Of a stretch of DNA of 64,000 nucleotides, positions 9,118 through 20,199 are shown one piece after another (the first letter of the stretch is position 1; each line of letters begins with the position of its first letter). The notes beneath the pieces are model-generated. The model was not told the origin of the DNA and searched no databases. It saw nothing but the letters and a program-made list of their open reading frames with translations. Origin of the DNA: Undaria pinnatifida (taxonomy: Eukaryota > Sar > Phaeophyceae > Laminariales > Alariaceae); the NCBI GenBank assembly GCA_012845835.1, contig JABAKD010000005.1, positions 4,579,155 to 4,643,154 on the forward strand, given 5' to 3'. Made by a program: the position numbers and the translations under genes.

Positions 9118-9234
9118 CGCTTGCAGGTGGATGGCGCGGTCGACGGCGTGCTTGACGGCTGTGTACATGGCAAAGTCTCCCGAAGCCGCCGCAGCCATGA
9201 GGGGCGTCCGGAGGGCGTGCTCCTTTCTCATGCT
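9118..9234 (-). CDS. Ankyrin-like module exon (39 residues)
   Basis: The exon is 117 nt, with a good acceptor TACTTTCCAG|AGC, donor GCG|GTAGGA, phase 0 and 39 residues. The core LRTPLMAAAASGDFAMYTAV is a canonical ankyrin helix-turn-helix (TPLM.AA..G) at the same distance from the donor as in the 43-residue modules; the difference is four residues fewer at the N terminus. This is the most upstream exon of the left gene copy that can be recognised. Further 5' exons were not found between 9.2 and 13 kb. Confidence 0.68.
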
Positions 9235-9429
9235 CTGGAAAGTAACGCATTCCGGGCAGCTTCTGAGTCCTTCGTTCAGCGCTTCTCGAACCTGGACGGA
9301 CGTCGATGTCGTGGGCACGCACAGCGAGAGACAGGCGTTGATCCATCTTTAGGGCGAAACAAGGCCTTGCTGTTACCACGGTCTGTGGCGCAACTGCACA
9401 ATGAAACGACTGCTACGGTAAGGGTATCG

Positions 9430-9694
9430 GACGCGTGCTACGATAGAGGCAGATTTCTTCGGGCAAGCAACGTTTTCTGAATGAAGGGCCTCAATAACCT
9501 ATCAAACAAAGTCTTAGAACGTCGTTCTCGTCTTACATTATGTATATGTGTTACACCTGGGTTATAGGCTTGGATATCGGGTTCCACTTTCAGCATACTC
9601 AAAATCAGTTGTTGGGTTCCACGTAGAGCTCCTCAAGTGGTTCGGAGACTCGGAAAAATAAATAAACAATCGGTGTACCTCTATCCCATGCGCA
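9430..9694 (+). mobile_element. RA element (forward)
   Basis: Left end gacgcgtgctacgatagagg, right end ggtgtacctctatcccatgcg. It abuts an oppositely oriented RA copy. Confidence 0.75.
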
Positions 9695-9930
9695 CCATTT
9701 CGTTTCGGTTTCGAGGGGTTCTTGCTTTGCTTGAGAGCTCTATGCCTGCCCCAAAAACCTGATTTGCGGCGAAAACGAACTGCCACCACAAAACTATGCC
9801 CATGGCCTAGGCATACAACATAACTCATTCCAAAATGGAGAGTGAAATTCCGACGACTGTACTAATAGGTCAAGAGCGCCGTGCTTCAACGTTTCAGCCA
9901 AAATGTGCTGCCTCTATCGTAGCATACGCC
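9695..9930 (-). mobile_element. RA element (reverse)
   Basis: Right end tgctgcctctatcgtagcat; interior contains cccatggcctaggcatacaa and ttccgacgactg. It is fused tail to tail with the preceding copy, forming a ~500-bp inverted pair. Confidence 0.7.
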
Positions 9931-10439
9931 ATGTGTCTTGGGTGAAAAAGGCAACGCCCACAGTGGATTGAATAGCGCGGAGAAACCTGCCTCTCGTACT
10001 TTATCGGTGATGAGTACGATGTTATAATAAAACGTCCGCCAAACGGCATCATCACTGCTGCACTTGCATGTCTGCAACACAACCTTGCAACACCGTTTTT
10101 CGTGCAAGGGAGAGACCAACCGGTAGATGGAACACAACGCGAGCAAACCATAAACTTGAGTACATATCCAGCGTACAGTAATAGATTCTCGCCTACACCG
10201 TGGCCAACGACACTGTTTCTACAACATAAAGTAGGTGCAACGCGCGGAACCCAACAATTAATAGACGAAACCAGACGTGTCGCTGTTCATCTTGTAAATA
10301 TTTTACCACCCATTGCAAAGATCAGCCCACACGAAACCCAACCATTTTTTTACAGCGACATGTTAAGACTAGATGTCTGCGGTTAAGAGTGCAGTTAACA
10401 GCAAAAAAGCACCCCCAGCTGGCATCGATAAGTACCTGG

Positions 10440-10590
10440 TCTACTGTCCCGGTTTCCAAGACAAGGAGGATGTTGTGCGACCACTTCATCTGTATTGCGC
10501 TGTCCTGACGCCCCAAGTAAGGAACCTATAGGGAGTTCGTCGTCACAACGGAGCGGGCGGCAAGTGGGGATAATGGAACGGTCGCGAAAT
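10440..10590. repeat. First copy of a ~150-bp direct duplication
   Basis: Aligns to 10785-10925 over gaggatgttgtgcgac, cggg(c/a)gg(c)aa and gacaatagaacgg-type blocks. This copy has stops in the plus frame that is open in its partner. Confidence 0.55.
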
Positions 10591-10761
10591 TATGGCACAC
10601 ACGATACAAGCTTTACAGCTATTTTTAGAAGAGAGACGAGTGCGCGCAGTCAAATGATAGAGAGTGGTTCCAAGGAATGCAGCACGTCTAGGAGGCAGTG
10701 CACATCAGCGCCAACTGTAATAGAAACCTTCCAACGCATGCAGGCACGATATACATGGTGA

Positions 10762-10992
10762 GACAGTGCTTGCGCGGGATCCTGGCCAACCGCTCCCGCT
10801 TCTGAGACGGAGAAGAGGATGTTGTGCGACAACCTGGTCTCACTCGCTCCGCCCTGGTGGCCTAGGTACTTTAGGGGCGATCGTCGTGGCAGAGGCGGGA
10901 AACATGCGGGGACAATAGAACGGATACAGGGAAACAAGAGAGTGCACCCACATCACACAGGCAAGCGACAGCCACGGCCTGCTGTCGATTGA
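10762..10992 (+). CDS. Weak hypothetical frame in the second copy of the duplication
   Basis: The plus frame is open for about 76 codons to a TGA, Arg/Gly/His-rich (GDRRGRGGKHAGTIERIQG). It overlaps the second copy of a 150-bp duplication whose first copy (10440-10590) is interrupted. No family, no firm start and no splice support. It could be a diverged exon or chance. Confidence 0.2.
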   Translation, partial: DSACAGSWPTAPASETEKRMLCDNLVSLAPPWWPRYFRGDRRGRGGKHAGTIERIQGNKRVHPHHTGKRQPRPAVD

Positions 10993-11179
10993 GCATTTAA
11001 TCGGTGGTTGGTTCTTCGGTGGGTGTATCGGATGGCGCTCGCAGACCACCGCAGAACAACCAGTAAACGTTTGTTCCACCGGGTGAACTCAAAATTACAT
11101 CCCTGGCCCCGTTTGGGAAACGCCGGGCAAGACTTTCAATATGTTTCTGTTTTTTTTCTCGGCGTCGTGCACCCCGACT

Positions 11180-11300
11180 GAAAAAAATTGCCCGAACAGC
11201 GTTGCATGAATGTTACAATCCGTGCGGAGCAAGACGACTATGTGCACTTTTTTCAAAGCATTGCGCCGCGGACTTCGGCCGCAGAAAGACAGGCTGTGCT
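11180..11300 (+). repeat. SAAERQ segment, copy 1
   Basis: The plus translation contains QDDYVHFF and TSAAERQAVLN. It pairs with 11925-12040, whose translation contains QDNYYVHW and ASAAERQTS. Possible duplicated exon of unknown function. Confidence 0.35.
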
Positions 11301-11924
11301 CAATGTAGGCTGAGTAACCAACACGTGTAATATTCAACGTTCTGTGCAATCAGTCGCGGCGGCTAGCAGTAGCAGCGATGGTGAGCAGAGCTGTTGAGTT
11401 GCGGAGAGTTTTTTTGGCGTACCAGGTATATCAGAAGGGTAGTATCATCATACCGTGAGAAAAAAGATCAGACAGGTGTGTGTGGCGGTTTCAATCGAAA
11501 GGGTACAATACAAAATAGAGTTATCAAACTAGGCGGCGAGGTTACAGCAGTAGCTTGTGTTCGATAAAATGGTGTAATCTTAACGGTTGTGCCAGCAAGT
11601 CTATAGACGTTACGGAACAAGAGGACAGAGCGATCACATAAGTCTACGCGTTGTGTGGCGCAGAATGACAGCGCCCCCCAGCTCTCACTGCTCACTGCCC
11701 CAGCACCAACACAGACACCAGCAAGTCTCTGGTGCTCTCAGTCATTTTTTGGCCTCGTGGCACAATACAAAACAAACGTCCTGTGCATCCGCACCACCAC
11801 CCTGTGTGGCATGTCGACCGAAAAGCGTCAGCATCTGCGACCACGCTCTGTCGGGGACCCGCATTGCGATCCCCGCTACGTGCGTCTAGCGAAAGTGCCA
11901 ACGCGAACAGTACAACACCATCAT

Positions 11925-12040
11925 AAGGAACTAGTATCCGTGCATCTAACGGGGCAAGATAACTATTATGTACATTGGAACCTTACGCTGCGGGCTTCGG
12001 CCGCAGAAAGACAGACCTCCACTGCTGCAATGAGGGCTAC
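11925..12040 (+). repeat. SAAERQ segment, copy 2
   Basis: See the copy at 11180-11300. The DNA shares cttcggccgcagaaagacag exactly and the flanks are diverged. Confidence 0.35.
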
Positions 12041-12128
12041 TGCAATGAGTGCTACCTTTCGGACCAAAAGTAAACATGACACGCACCATGCACACCATTG
12101 CAGAAACGCCCCGGGTACCCGCCTTTGA

Positions 12129-12395
12129 CACATCTTATACGGTGGGAGAGGTGTACGGTGTTTTTTTCTAATACTGCTCTCCACTGGAGGACCTCCATAT
12201 ATCTTGATTTTTGAGCAAACTGAAAACAATGCAATCCGATGAACGAAACCGTTGGCCCACGTATACCGAACCGTAACTTTGTAGCAAAAACACGAATGAC
12301 ACGAGTGTATGATGATATTTCCGTCATTCTGGGTTAAGGAGCACTGATGTTCAGGTAACGGTTTAGCCACAAGTGCTACCTCTATCGTAGTGCTA
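12129..12395 (-). mobile_element. RA element (reverse)
   Basis: Left end cttatacggtgggagaggtg, right end aagtgctacctctatcgtag. Interior keeps tgggttaaggagcac near the right end. Confidence 0.7.
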
Positions 12396-12954
12396 GCAGG
12401 CGTCGGGTTTTTTATTGGGGGGGGGGTAACTAGAATTAGAGTCGAACTTTTTCGCAGTCGTCAGAGGTGGGAGGGAGCAATTGACCTGGGGAATGTAGGG
12501 ACGACTCTGTCCCGAAGAGATTTTGGTGCCGACGGCGAAACTCCCTACGGCAGCGACCTACCTCCCCGAGCCCGCCAGATGGAAAGTGAAAGATACCTGC
12601 AGCCTGGGCGAAACTGCTATAAAAACCGATGTAGGTGGCCCAAAATATAATATCCAAACGATTGTTTCTTTGGCGTCCAGGGTAATTACAATTGGAATTC
12701 GTTAATACATTTCCAGGGCAAAAGTAGTACCTGGTACCTGGTACATACATGGGTGAGCAGCAAGCGCAACTGGGACTCGGCTGGTGGCCGCTTTTTTTCT
12801 TTGAGATGCCATCATTTGCGTTTTGGGATCTTGATGCGAGATTACACAGCGTCATCGCCGGCGGACCAGCCGTGCCAGGGACTCGCGTGGTCGGGTATCA
12901 AATCGCACCCGGGCGGGTTAATGACGAACTTGCCGTATCGGTGGAGGCATGCGG

Positions 12955-13200
12955 CATGCGCTACGATGGAAATTAGGACATGTTTTCGTTCTGTCTCAAA
13001 AAGAAATCTATCTGACGGGGCTTCTTAACTTTACCATATAGTCTATATATGATATTATTAGCTAGAGAGGGAAGTAGCTGGTATATAGCTATCATCGAAA
13101 CACCATCGACCCATGCCACGGTAAGGGCTGCCGTGTACAGCCATATATATGATGTTTTTGGCCGGCTGAGCTCCCCTCTAGTAAAGAGCTAATCGGTTAG
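12955..13200 (+). mobile_element. Degraded RA element (forward)
   Basis: Left end atgcgctacgatggaaat, then ctgacggggcttcttaact, a diverged AT-rich middle, ccatgccacgg, and gagctcccctctagtaaag near the right end. The right terminus is lost against the next copy. Confidence 0.45.
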
Positions 13201-13205
13201 CAACG

Positions 13206-13461
13206 AGTTCTACGACAGAGGTGCGCACCACATTTTTTCTCAGGTTCTCCTCAATTTTGGGAGCCAAAAACACCTCTCCCAAAAACTGATTCGTGGAGAA
13301 AACTAAACCTGGTACGATACCGGATGAAACATCCCATGACAATGAGACTCATGCACAAAATAATTGGCCTATTTCCGGCGATTTTGTGTTAAGGAGCCCC
13401 GTCATTCATTCCAAAGAAACCATTTCAGACGAAAAGTGCTACCTCCATCGCGGCACGCGTC
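13206..13461 (-). mobile_element. RA element (reverse)
   Basis: Left end gttctacgacagaggtgcgc, right end ctacctccatcgcggcacgcg. Interior contains cctcaattttgggagcc and gttaaggagccccgtcattc. Confidence 0.75.
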
Positions 13462-14254
13462 TACCCCGATACTTCATGATGAGTGAATGTTTGTTGTAGG
13501 ACTAGCGAGTACAAGCGTTTCTCGGACATCGCGCGCTAATACCTTCGCAGTCATGTTTCGCGTCATCATGATGTTGATATTGAGCCTCATATTAGGAGAG
13601 CTCAGAAAAATCTTGGAATCTGCTGCACGCACCCTAACTGTGAGATGACTTATTTCATATCATCGGAATACGAGTACTGCATTTGAGCGTTTGGGTAGGT
13701 ATGGGATTCCTTATATCGGGGGTATGGAATTGCCTATCCGGGTAGTACACGTTTTTCTTCAATGTTTATCAAATGCAGGGTTTGGGTGAGGTATCGAGCT
13801 CCCCATCTATTCAGCTTCACATTCAGAAAATTGGCGCTCTTCGGCACACTCTATCGTGTCACGTAGCACGCGTAGGTAATGCTGAACCGTGCATTCTACG
13901 TACGGGATTGCTCATTTCCAGGCCAGTTCTTCTAAACTTTGAACCACACGTTTTCGCTGATTCCGTACTTCACAAAGACAAATGGCATAAAGAGGGTCAA
14001 CGCCAGCCACCGTTCGTTAAAACAAAATAATTTTAAAACTGCGTCAAAACGCGAAAAAGCTTCCTGTAGTAGTTCTACGGGAGACGTGGTGGTCCTGAAT
14101 TTACTTGGTTCGGATCTATTGGTCCGAACCTTTCTCGAGATCATTCGCACTTGAACCGTTCATCGGGCGCGTTGCTGTCGTTCCCTTTCGTTTCAGGCGA
14201 TAGGTTCCCTTTGTGTTGATGATGATGCGCCCTTCAACCACGAGACGATATAGA
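13462..14254. other. Stretch without recognised content
   Basis: No exon, RNA or repeat family is supported between the RA copy and the RG fragment. Several short open frames exist on both strands with no conserved features. Confidence 0.5.
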
Positions 14255-14480
14255 TACTTTGTCCCCCTCAGAAAAGGGTTTTATTGTTTCCGCGCACAGA
14301 CCCACCTAACATCACCCTGTTGACCCTGATAGCTACACTGTAGTTGCAAGGGGAGTCGCCGACCTATATCCTTAATGAGGACACACAACCCGTAATACGC
14401 GCGATCGGAGTATCACACACAGCTTGCAAAAAGATGAGTTTCGACAAAATATTCGATCTCACAGCAGCTGGAGTGTTTTT
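14255..14480 (-). mobile_element. RG element terminal segment (reverse)
   Basis: Contains the conserved RG end in reverse: tttgtccccctcag, cgcgcacagac, atcaccctgttgaccctgat, gagtcgccgacctatatcct, gcgcgatcggagtatcac and cagctggagtg. The G-tract interior is absent. Confidence 0.75.
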
Positions 14481-15084
14481 TCATTTTTATTAATATAGAC
14501 TACACTGCAAACGGTTCAAGCGCAGAGCACGCAAGATAGGTGGTCTGGAGAAAAATAGGATAACTCTTCGCGTGGTTGGTGAAAGTGAAAAATGTATTCG
14601 GGTATCATTGGTTGAAATGCCGTGAACGCGAGAAAGGTTCGAATGATTGCATGCGAATTAAATTAGTTTTCGCCAGGCGAAGAGGTCTTCCGTTTCACTC
14701 CATAACCCTTTTTGTCGCGTTTGTCGTGCTTTTACCACACAGTTCATCATACTACTCTTTCTGGTTAAACGCCGAACCAGCAAACACAGCAAAGCGCAAC
14801 TGGGGTGGAGCGAAACGGTATCATACTGCACACCGTACCCGAATAAACGGTTCAAATTAGATAGGCAAATCAAGCGTGGTCAGACGAAGACTTTCTTTAA
14901 AATACTTTGTCGTGTTCGTCGTACTTGTATCGTTTGTCGTACGTACGGTGACATCGCGCCGCTTTATTGCATGCCTTTGTTGAAAGCCGAATCAATCAGC
15001 AACAGCAGTGTGACGGAGCGACATCGTACACGGTATATAACACAAAAAGTTCGAGAGTGCGTTCAAACACTCAAGAAATTTTCC
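14481..15084. other. Stretch without recognised content
   Basis: AT-rich sequence between the RG fragment and the copia LTR. No supported gene or repeat. Confidence 0.45.
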
Positions 15085-15479
15085 TGCACATATAGAACGG
15101 TATATCGAATAATATTTATCGACTGTCTGTATGCCCGGCGCAGGGTGGCTCACGGGGAGATTGCCCTCGGTATCCCACGAGGGACCATCAGGCGGAGAAG
15201 ATAAAATATAGGAAATATGTATATTGCAATATACCAGAGTCCCGGAGAACACTCTGAACGTGCACTGAATAGACATTAAACACGGACTCAATCTTCACTT
15301 AATATGCAGTCAATATGGACGCACTATGGACGCGCTGAGCCAAAGGGGACTCAACTCGAAACTATCCAAGATTCGGAACGCCAACCATATCAATATATTC
15401 TACTCTTCTATCATTTCCGTAGATTCTATGTAGTCATACACATCATACATCAGACTTGTGCACAGGCACAAAAACAACA
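15085..15479 (-). repeat. Copia-type LTR (3' LTR of a minus-strand element)
   Basis: On the minus strand it starts TGTTGTTTTTGTGCC directly after a polypurine tract (AGAGGCAGGGGGGA, plus 15480-15493) and ends near TATATGTGCA. A diverged copy of the whole ~395 bp, sharing the blocks tcccggagaacac, tatgcagtcaatatggacgc and cagacttgtgcacag, is at 29838-30245. Confidence 0.8.
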
Positions 15480-15592
15480 TCCCCCCTGCCTCTGTGCACG
15501 TCATGACAACGTTCAACCAAAGCGCACCATCCAAAAGCTTTCTTATTCGAATAAATAAAGTGCATGCCTCAAATATCCAATCAATGTCAATT

Positions 15593-16545
15593 TCAAAACA
15601 ATACTGCCTCTGCTCCAAAAACCCGAATATTGATGCCCAACGCCGTAGCTAGCGGAATTGAACCGACGTAACCGTAACGGAAATCAGTAATAATATGGGC
15701 GATCAAGAGTGCAGTAGCAGTAATGCGTGTGAAACCATACAAAAAAACTTTCGGTTGTGGTTCAATAAACCAAGCCAAAAATATCCCCAAAACCAAACAA
15801 TATTGTTCCCCCAAAATTGTATGCTTCTTCATATCTTCGATCAAGCAAAATTCTGGTGCTAGATCCTCTCGCTTTCAACATGCCCTCTAGGCAAAATTAA
15901 ACATATCATCACTATTAGCATCAACGCAGACCCGATTATCGGACATAGATACGAGCAAGCGCATCGTGAATCCTACATCCCTCCTGCTCGTGACAACAGT
16001 CATGATCTGCCCATTCCGGTTTAACAAAAATTAAAGAAAACATGATCCTAGATTAATGCAAACTCAAAAATACCATCCTCAAATCGAAATACATTATAAG
16101 AGCATCGTCTTGAAAAAAAATCATGATCCAAACAATAATCAGCCAAGACATAACTCCTCCACTCCGGGGTCAAGCCACATTTTGTCCAACCAGTTCCGCT
16201 CTGGTTTAGTCCATACCAAGCTCTCAACACGCGTTGGTATTACAGGACACTTTCATTAGGATATATGATTCTTCAACTATTAAAGCCAGGATTCATCGCA
16301 CCCCTACCTACCTACTCTATACCTGTGCAACGCGATTAATCATTCTACCAGCTCGAACTCCAACTAATAATATTGCCAAGATTTGGGGGTTCGACGCTAA
16401 ATTACGGTGGTGATGGTGAAAAGACTCCCGCGGTAAATCCGCGTGCTGAAAAAAATATGTTACGTGGATGATCGATATAGCTTTCCGCCCCACCAGCTCA
16501 GAGCAAAAATTCTCAAATTTCATTGTCAAGCGCTCCCAAAAACAA
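15593..16545 (-). pseudogene. Ty1/copia pol remnant (reverse transcriptase fragment)
   Basis: The minus strand at 16048-16230 encodes a segment with the copia reverse-transcriptase signature WYGLNQSG (family consensus LYGLKQ), followed by a conserved-looking AD.CL segment. Between it and the polypurine tract, where RNase H should lie, an open stretch (15593-15844) is present but too decayed to assign. Order and strand (RT, polypurine tract, LTR) are correct for a minus-strand copia element. Protease and integrase are not found, and frames are broken, so it is inactive. Confidence 0.7.
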
Positions 16546-16589
16546 CCAATATTTCAAGCTTATGTTCTGTAGGGTTTGTGGATTCCGGA

Positions 16590-16965
16590 GAAGGGTATGG
16601 GGGTCTTACAGAACTTCCAGAAATTTTGGGTACGGGTGTGAAATTGTTACAGAACTTCCAGACGTTTCAGGAATTATTGTGGCACGGGCGTACAGAACTC
16701 TCAGAAGTTCCGGGCGGGTGGGTGCTGAACCCGCACCCCGGGTATCGTGGCACGGGGTATACAGAACTCACATAAGTTCCGGGTACGGGTATGAATGTCT
16801 TACAGAGCTAACAGAAGTTCGGTTACGGGTATGACAGTCTTACAGAACTTCCAGATGTTCCGGGTATTGTGGCACGGGCGTACAGAGCTAAAAAAAGTTC
16901 CGGGTACGGGTATGAATGTCCTGCAGAACTTGCAGAAGTTCCGGGTACGGGTAATACCCGGGTAA
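16590..16965 (+). repeat. Minisatellite of cttccagaagttccgggtac type
   Basis: About eight imperfect units (28-58 bp) with gttccgggtacgggtatg alternating with cttacagaacttccaga. Related arrays are at 18420-18590 and 28510-28680. Confidence 0.85.
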
Positions 16966-17562
16966 ATTAAACGCACATCCCCTCGGGGGCGAGTTCGATT
17001 TGAAGTGGAGGATTTCATCCAACTTGCATGGCATGTTCTCACTGGGTCAATGTCCCCGAGGTAATCTGCCGTAGCTTTAAGGAAATTGTGAACTATCGAC
17101 AAAACCATCACCAAGAGAGGCGATGAATCGTGAACCTTAATGGGTTGCGACAGGGGCAACAGCCGCGATCACTGCTATACTGCGCTGTAACACATCATAC
17201 CTAGAGCGTATTCTGGCTGTGGCGCTTCAAACTAAATAATGGCGGTCGCAAGCCCATATCTTCCCACCAGCTCGATAAAAGCCAAGTACCGCGACAAAGA
17301 AGCGAAACCACCGAAAACACAAGAGGATAGTTCAAGACGTCGATGGTAACCGCATCGCCGTCACGGCAGATCTACGTATTATTCTGATCGGGGAAAAAAA
17401 AAGACAAAACGCAACACGTGGTTTCCCGATAGATAGGAGCCAAATCCGTAAGTTTCCACCCAATCGAATCGAATTCCATTCAGTTCATAAAAAATGATTA
17501 TTCATAGTTTCGATTTCAAACATGTACGTGCCCAGGGGTCAGCAACGAAAGTAGTAGTAGTT

Positions 17563-17610
<48 letters not shown>

Positions 17611-18064
17611 ATAGTAGTAGTAGGTGCTACTACTAATATCATCACTATCATCTTAATATATACCCCGAGTATATACGATACGCACTGCTACATACAGCTG
17701 TACTTTCGGGGTTCGGCTGGTGTCACTGAGTGCTTCTACGATAGCCCCCTACGTACAAGTTCAACGAACACCGGTGAAAAAAAGAAGATATGAGCGCCTA
17801 AACGCCGGTCCGAGACCAACTACGAGTATATTGGCCCTGTATCCTGCAGTCCTTTCTAGCCACACAGACTTGACTATTCACTAGTTGGTAGTACACGGCA
17901 TCGACAGTTTTTTTTTGCAGTCTTTTCATTACGTGGCAACATAGAAAGGCAACAAACACGTTGCAATTCTACCACCAGAGTATGAAAGGCATCACTTAGA
18001 TAAAATCATCGACGATGTGGGGACTGGGCGCCAGTTCTGAAGCAGTCGAAAATTCCTAGCATAC
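16966..18064. other. Stretch without recognised gene
   Basis: Holds the GTA microsatellite and an isolated RB-type terminus (cttctacgatagccccct) at about 17728. The poly-valine frame across the microsatellite is an artefact. Confidence 0.5.
17551..17624 (+). repeat. (GTA)n microsatellite
   Basis: Nearly perfect agt/gta triplet run of about 24 units. Confidence 0.95.
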
Positions 18065-18320
18065 GAGTCGTTTAACGGTAGCCCCCCCAACGTTTGTTTA
18101 CCGAAATCCCTGGTTTTGAAACCAGCTCCCGGCCGTATCTACTGAAATACGGTGCCCCTTGCCGCCCCGACGTCATCGTTTTGGTTCTTTGAAAAAACAA
18201 GGCAAAATCTTGACACATTATTATGTTCATAGCATCCTTCCTCGTGCCAAGCAGCCATTTCATTGAACGTTCGCGAAAGAAAATCGCTGGTTTTGGGGGG
18301 CGCTATCGAAGAATCCGTCC
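18065..18320 (-). mobile_element. RB element (reverse)
   Basis: Left end gtcgtttaacggtagccccc, right end ggcgctatcgaagaatccgtc. Interior contains ctggttttgaaaccagctcc and ccccgacgtcatcg. Confidence 0.75.
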
Positions 18321-18419
18321 ACTGACAAGATAGGACATCATAATATAATGCATAGTAGAAGTACACTCCTTTGGTTTGAACGTAATAATACGTATGTGGG
18401 CTTCTCGGGTATTGCAACG

Positions 18420-18590
18420 AAGGTATCGTAGCCCGGGTATTGTGCCACAAGCAGTCTTACAAAAGTCACAGAAGTTCCGGGTTAGGGTATGGGGGTCTTA
18501 CAGAATTTGCAGAAGTTCCGGGTACGGTACGGAAGTGTTACAGAACTCACAGAAGTTCCGGGTGCTGTGACACGGGCGTACAGAACTCAC
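18420..18590 (+). repeat. Minisatellite, second array
   Basis: Units of cacagaagttccgggttag and gggtatgggggtcttacag. Nearly identical in unit order to 28510-28680, at the opposite border of the 18.6-28.5 kb repeat nest. Confidence 0.8.
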
Positions 18591-18819
18591 ATGAACATAT
18601 ATACGACCATTTTAATTTTCGGGCATTCGGTCAGGAGTTTTTCTTTTCAGTATGCGATTCGCGGAACTAGAATCCTCGGTCAAAAAAGCTTCGTTCGAGC
18701 GCCGGTGTCGTGGAGCGGCTCAAATGCCCCTCGTCCTGCCGTATCCGTTCCGCACCTCGACGTGAACGCAGATGAATCAGATGGATGATGAGCGAGACAA
18801 GCAAAAGTTGCAACATATT

Positions 18820-19090
18820 GTTAAGTTAAGGTGGGGGACACAGAGTGCCCCCTGCAGGTCTGCCAATTGAGCAGGTCCTCGGAGTGTACTCACTTTCGTT
18901 CCTTCGTAGAGATGTAGCTTTATTCGTTTCCACCAGAGCCCGGGATAGCTTCTGAGATCGGAGGCGCGTGCCTCCGATCTATTTCCTAACTTTCCCGAAT
19001 ATAAAACGCCAACCTTATCATACGAAACCCATCCAACTCAAATTCAGATGATTACGGGCCTTGGAGGCCGTATCTTTATCGCATGTCGAG
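18820..19090 (-). repeat. ~285-bp block, copy 1 (reverse)
   Basis: Reverse complement of 24108-24395, sharing gtacactcactttcgttcc-like and ccagagcccgggatagcttc blocks and a perfect palindrome-like gaggc.cgtgcctc. Confidence 0.85.
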
Positions 19091-19459
19091 GGGTAATTCT
19101 TGAGATTTTAGTTGTATCTTAATGTCTGGAGCGCGTGGATGATTGACAAATTGGCATCAGTTCCAAACGTTGGTTGCTAATGTTTTGAACTTTGCGGTGG
19201 CATGCTCCCGGGCGTTTGTTCTCCTTGACGTCTGCAGCGCTTGGGCGTTTGTTTGTTTTGCTTGACGTCTGCAGGGCTTGAACGAATGAAACACGTTCTC
19301 GGGGGGCGGCTCAAACGCCCCTCGCCCTGCCGTATCCGTTCCGCACCTGGCCGGGATCGGGTACGTGGGCTGAGCGAGACAAGCGAGAAGTCTGCAAGTT
19401 TTTGTATTTGGGCGGTATACGCCCGAGTTATTCTTAGATCTTGGCATATATATGCAGAG

Positions 19460-20190
19460 CTTGAACGAAAAAAACATATGGCAAAGTATTTATTTCCAAG
19501 TTGGCATCATTGCCAATTTTTGGCTTCTTATTTCGTCCCCACCACACTTTTTTCCATGGTCACACCTCAAAGCGTTTGGTCTATTGTCGTACGACTGCTA
19601 TGTCGTTGCTTTTCGATATCAGATTTCCCGGTTACCTACCTTTGTTCCAGCGTTCGTTGTCTTCGAGGGGCGCCGTTCCCTACCCATCGACACCATTACA
19701 CCCAGTGTCCATGCCGGTTCTTCATCCTAGAGAGATACAACTTATATATTATTTTGTGGTCACAGACTTTGAGATAGAGTAAAATAAACAATCGAATGAA
19801 GCAAGTGAAATGCTAGCGTAACGGGTACGAGAGCACAACAAAACAGACCAGACCATAAAAAAAATCGAAAATAAACACAACGAACGCAGTGGTCGCTTTT
19901 AAAAATCGCAGTAAGAGAAATAATGTTTTGTCAGTCTTTTTCGTCGCCGCTCCATGGAGTCGTTCCGTATATACTGGTCCACGATCAAAGATCCATCATT
20001 TATGACCGCATAATAAATACCCCCACACTAATTCCATATATATATATGTCCCCACAAACGAAATGTGGATGCACTTCTAAATGTATGTGTGATTATCAAG
20101 GTAGTGGTGTTTCGAACGCTTTGTTGTGTGGTTGCAAGAATTGCGCTGGCTACTGACTGTTGTTCTTGTTGTTGCTGGTCAATCCATTCA
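19460..20190. other. Stretch without recognised gene
   Basis: AT-rich, with overlapping frames of up to 178 codons on the plus strand that have no coding features and start inside a repeat. Confidence 0.45.
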
Positions 20191-20199
20191 GCACCTCGA

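Larger units (their letters stand above)
9931..12128. other. No recognised gene; two small duplicated segment pairs
   Basis: Two pairs of diverged direct duplicates occur. One pair is 10440-10590 / 10785-10925, sharing gaggatgttgtgcgac. The other is 11180-11300 / 11925-12040, sharing cttcggccgcagaaagacag. In the second pair the plus-strand translation is better conserved than chance would suggest (QDDYVH / QDNYYVH and SAAERQ in both), which hints at exon duplicates. Otherwise nothing is supported here. Confidence 0.4.

Noticed and set aside
17494-17793. Frame encoding a long poly-valine run
   Set aside because: It is the translation of the (GTA)n microsatellite.
19241-19777. 178-codon plus frame
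   Set aside because: Starts in the cttcgttcgagcgcc-type repeat and has unstructured composition; other copies of the repeat are closed in this frame.
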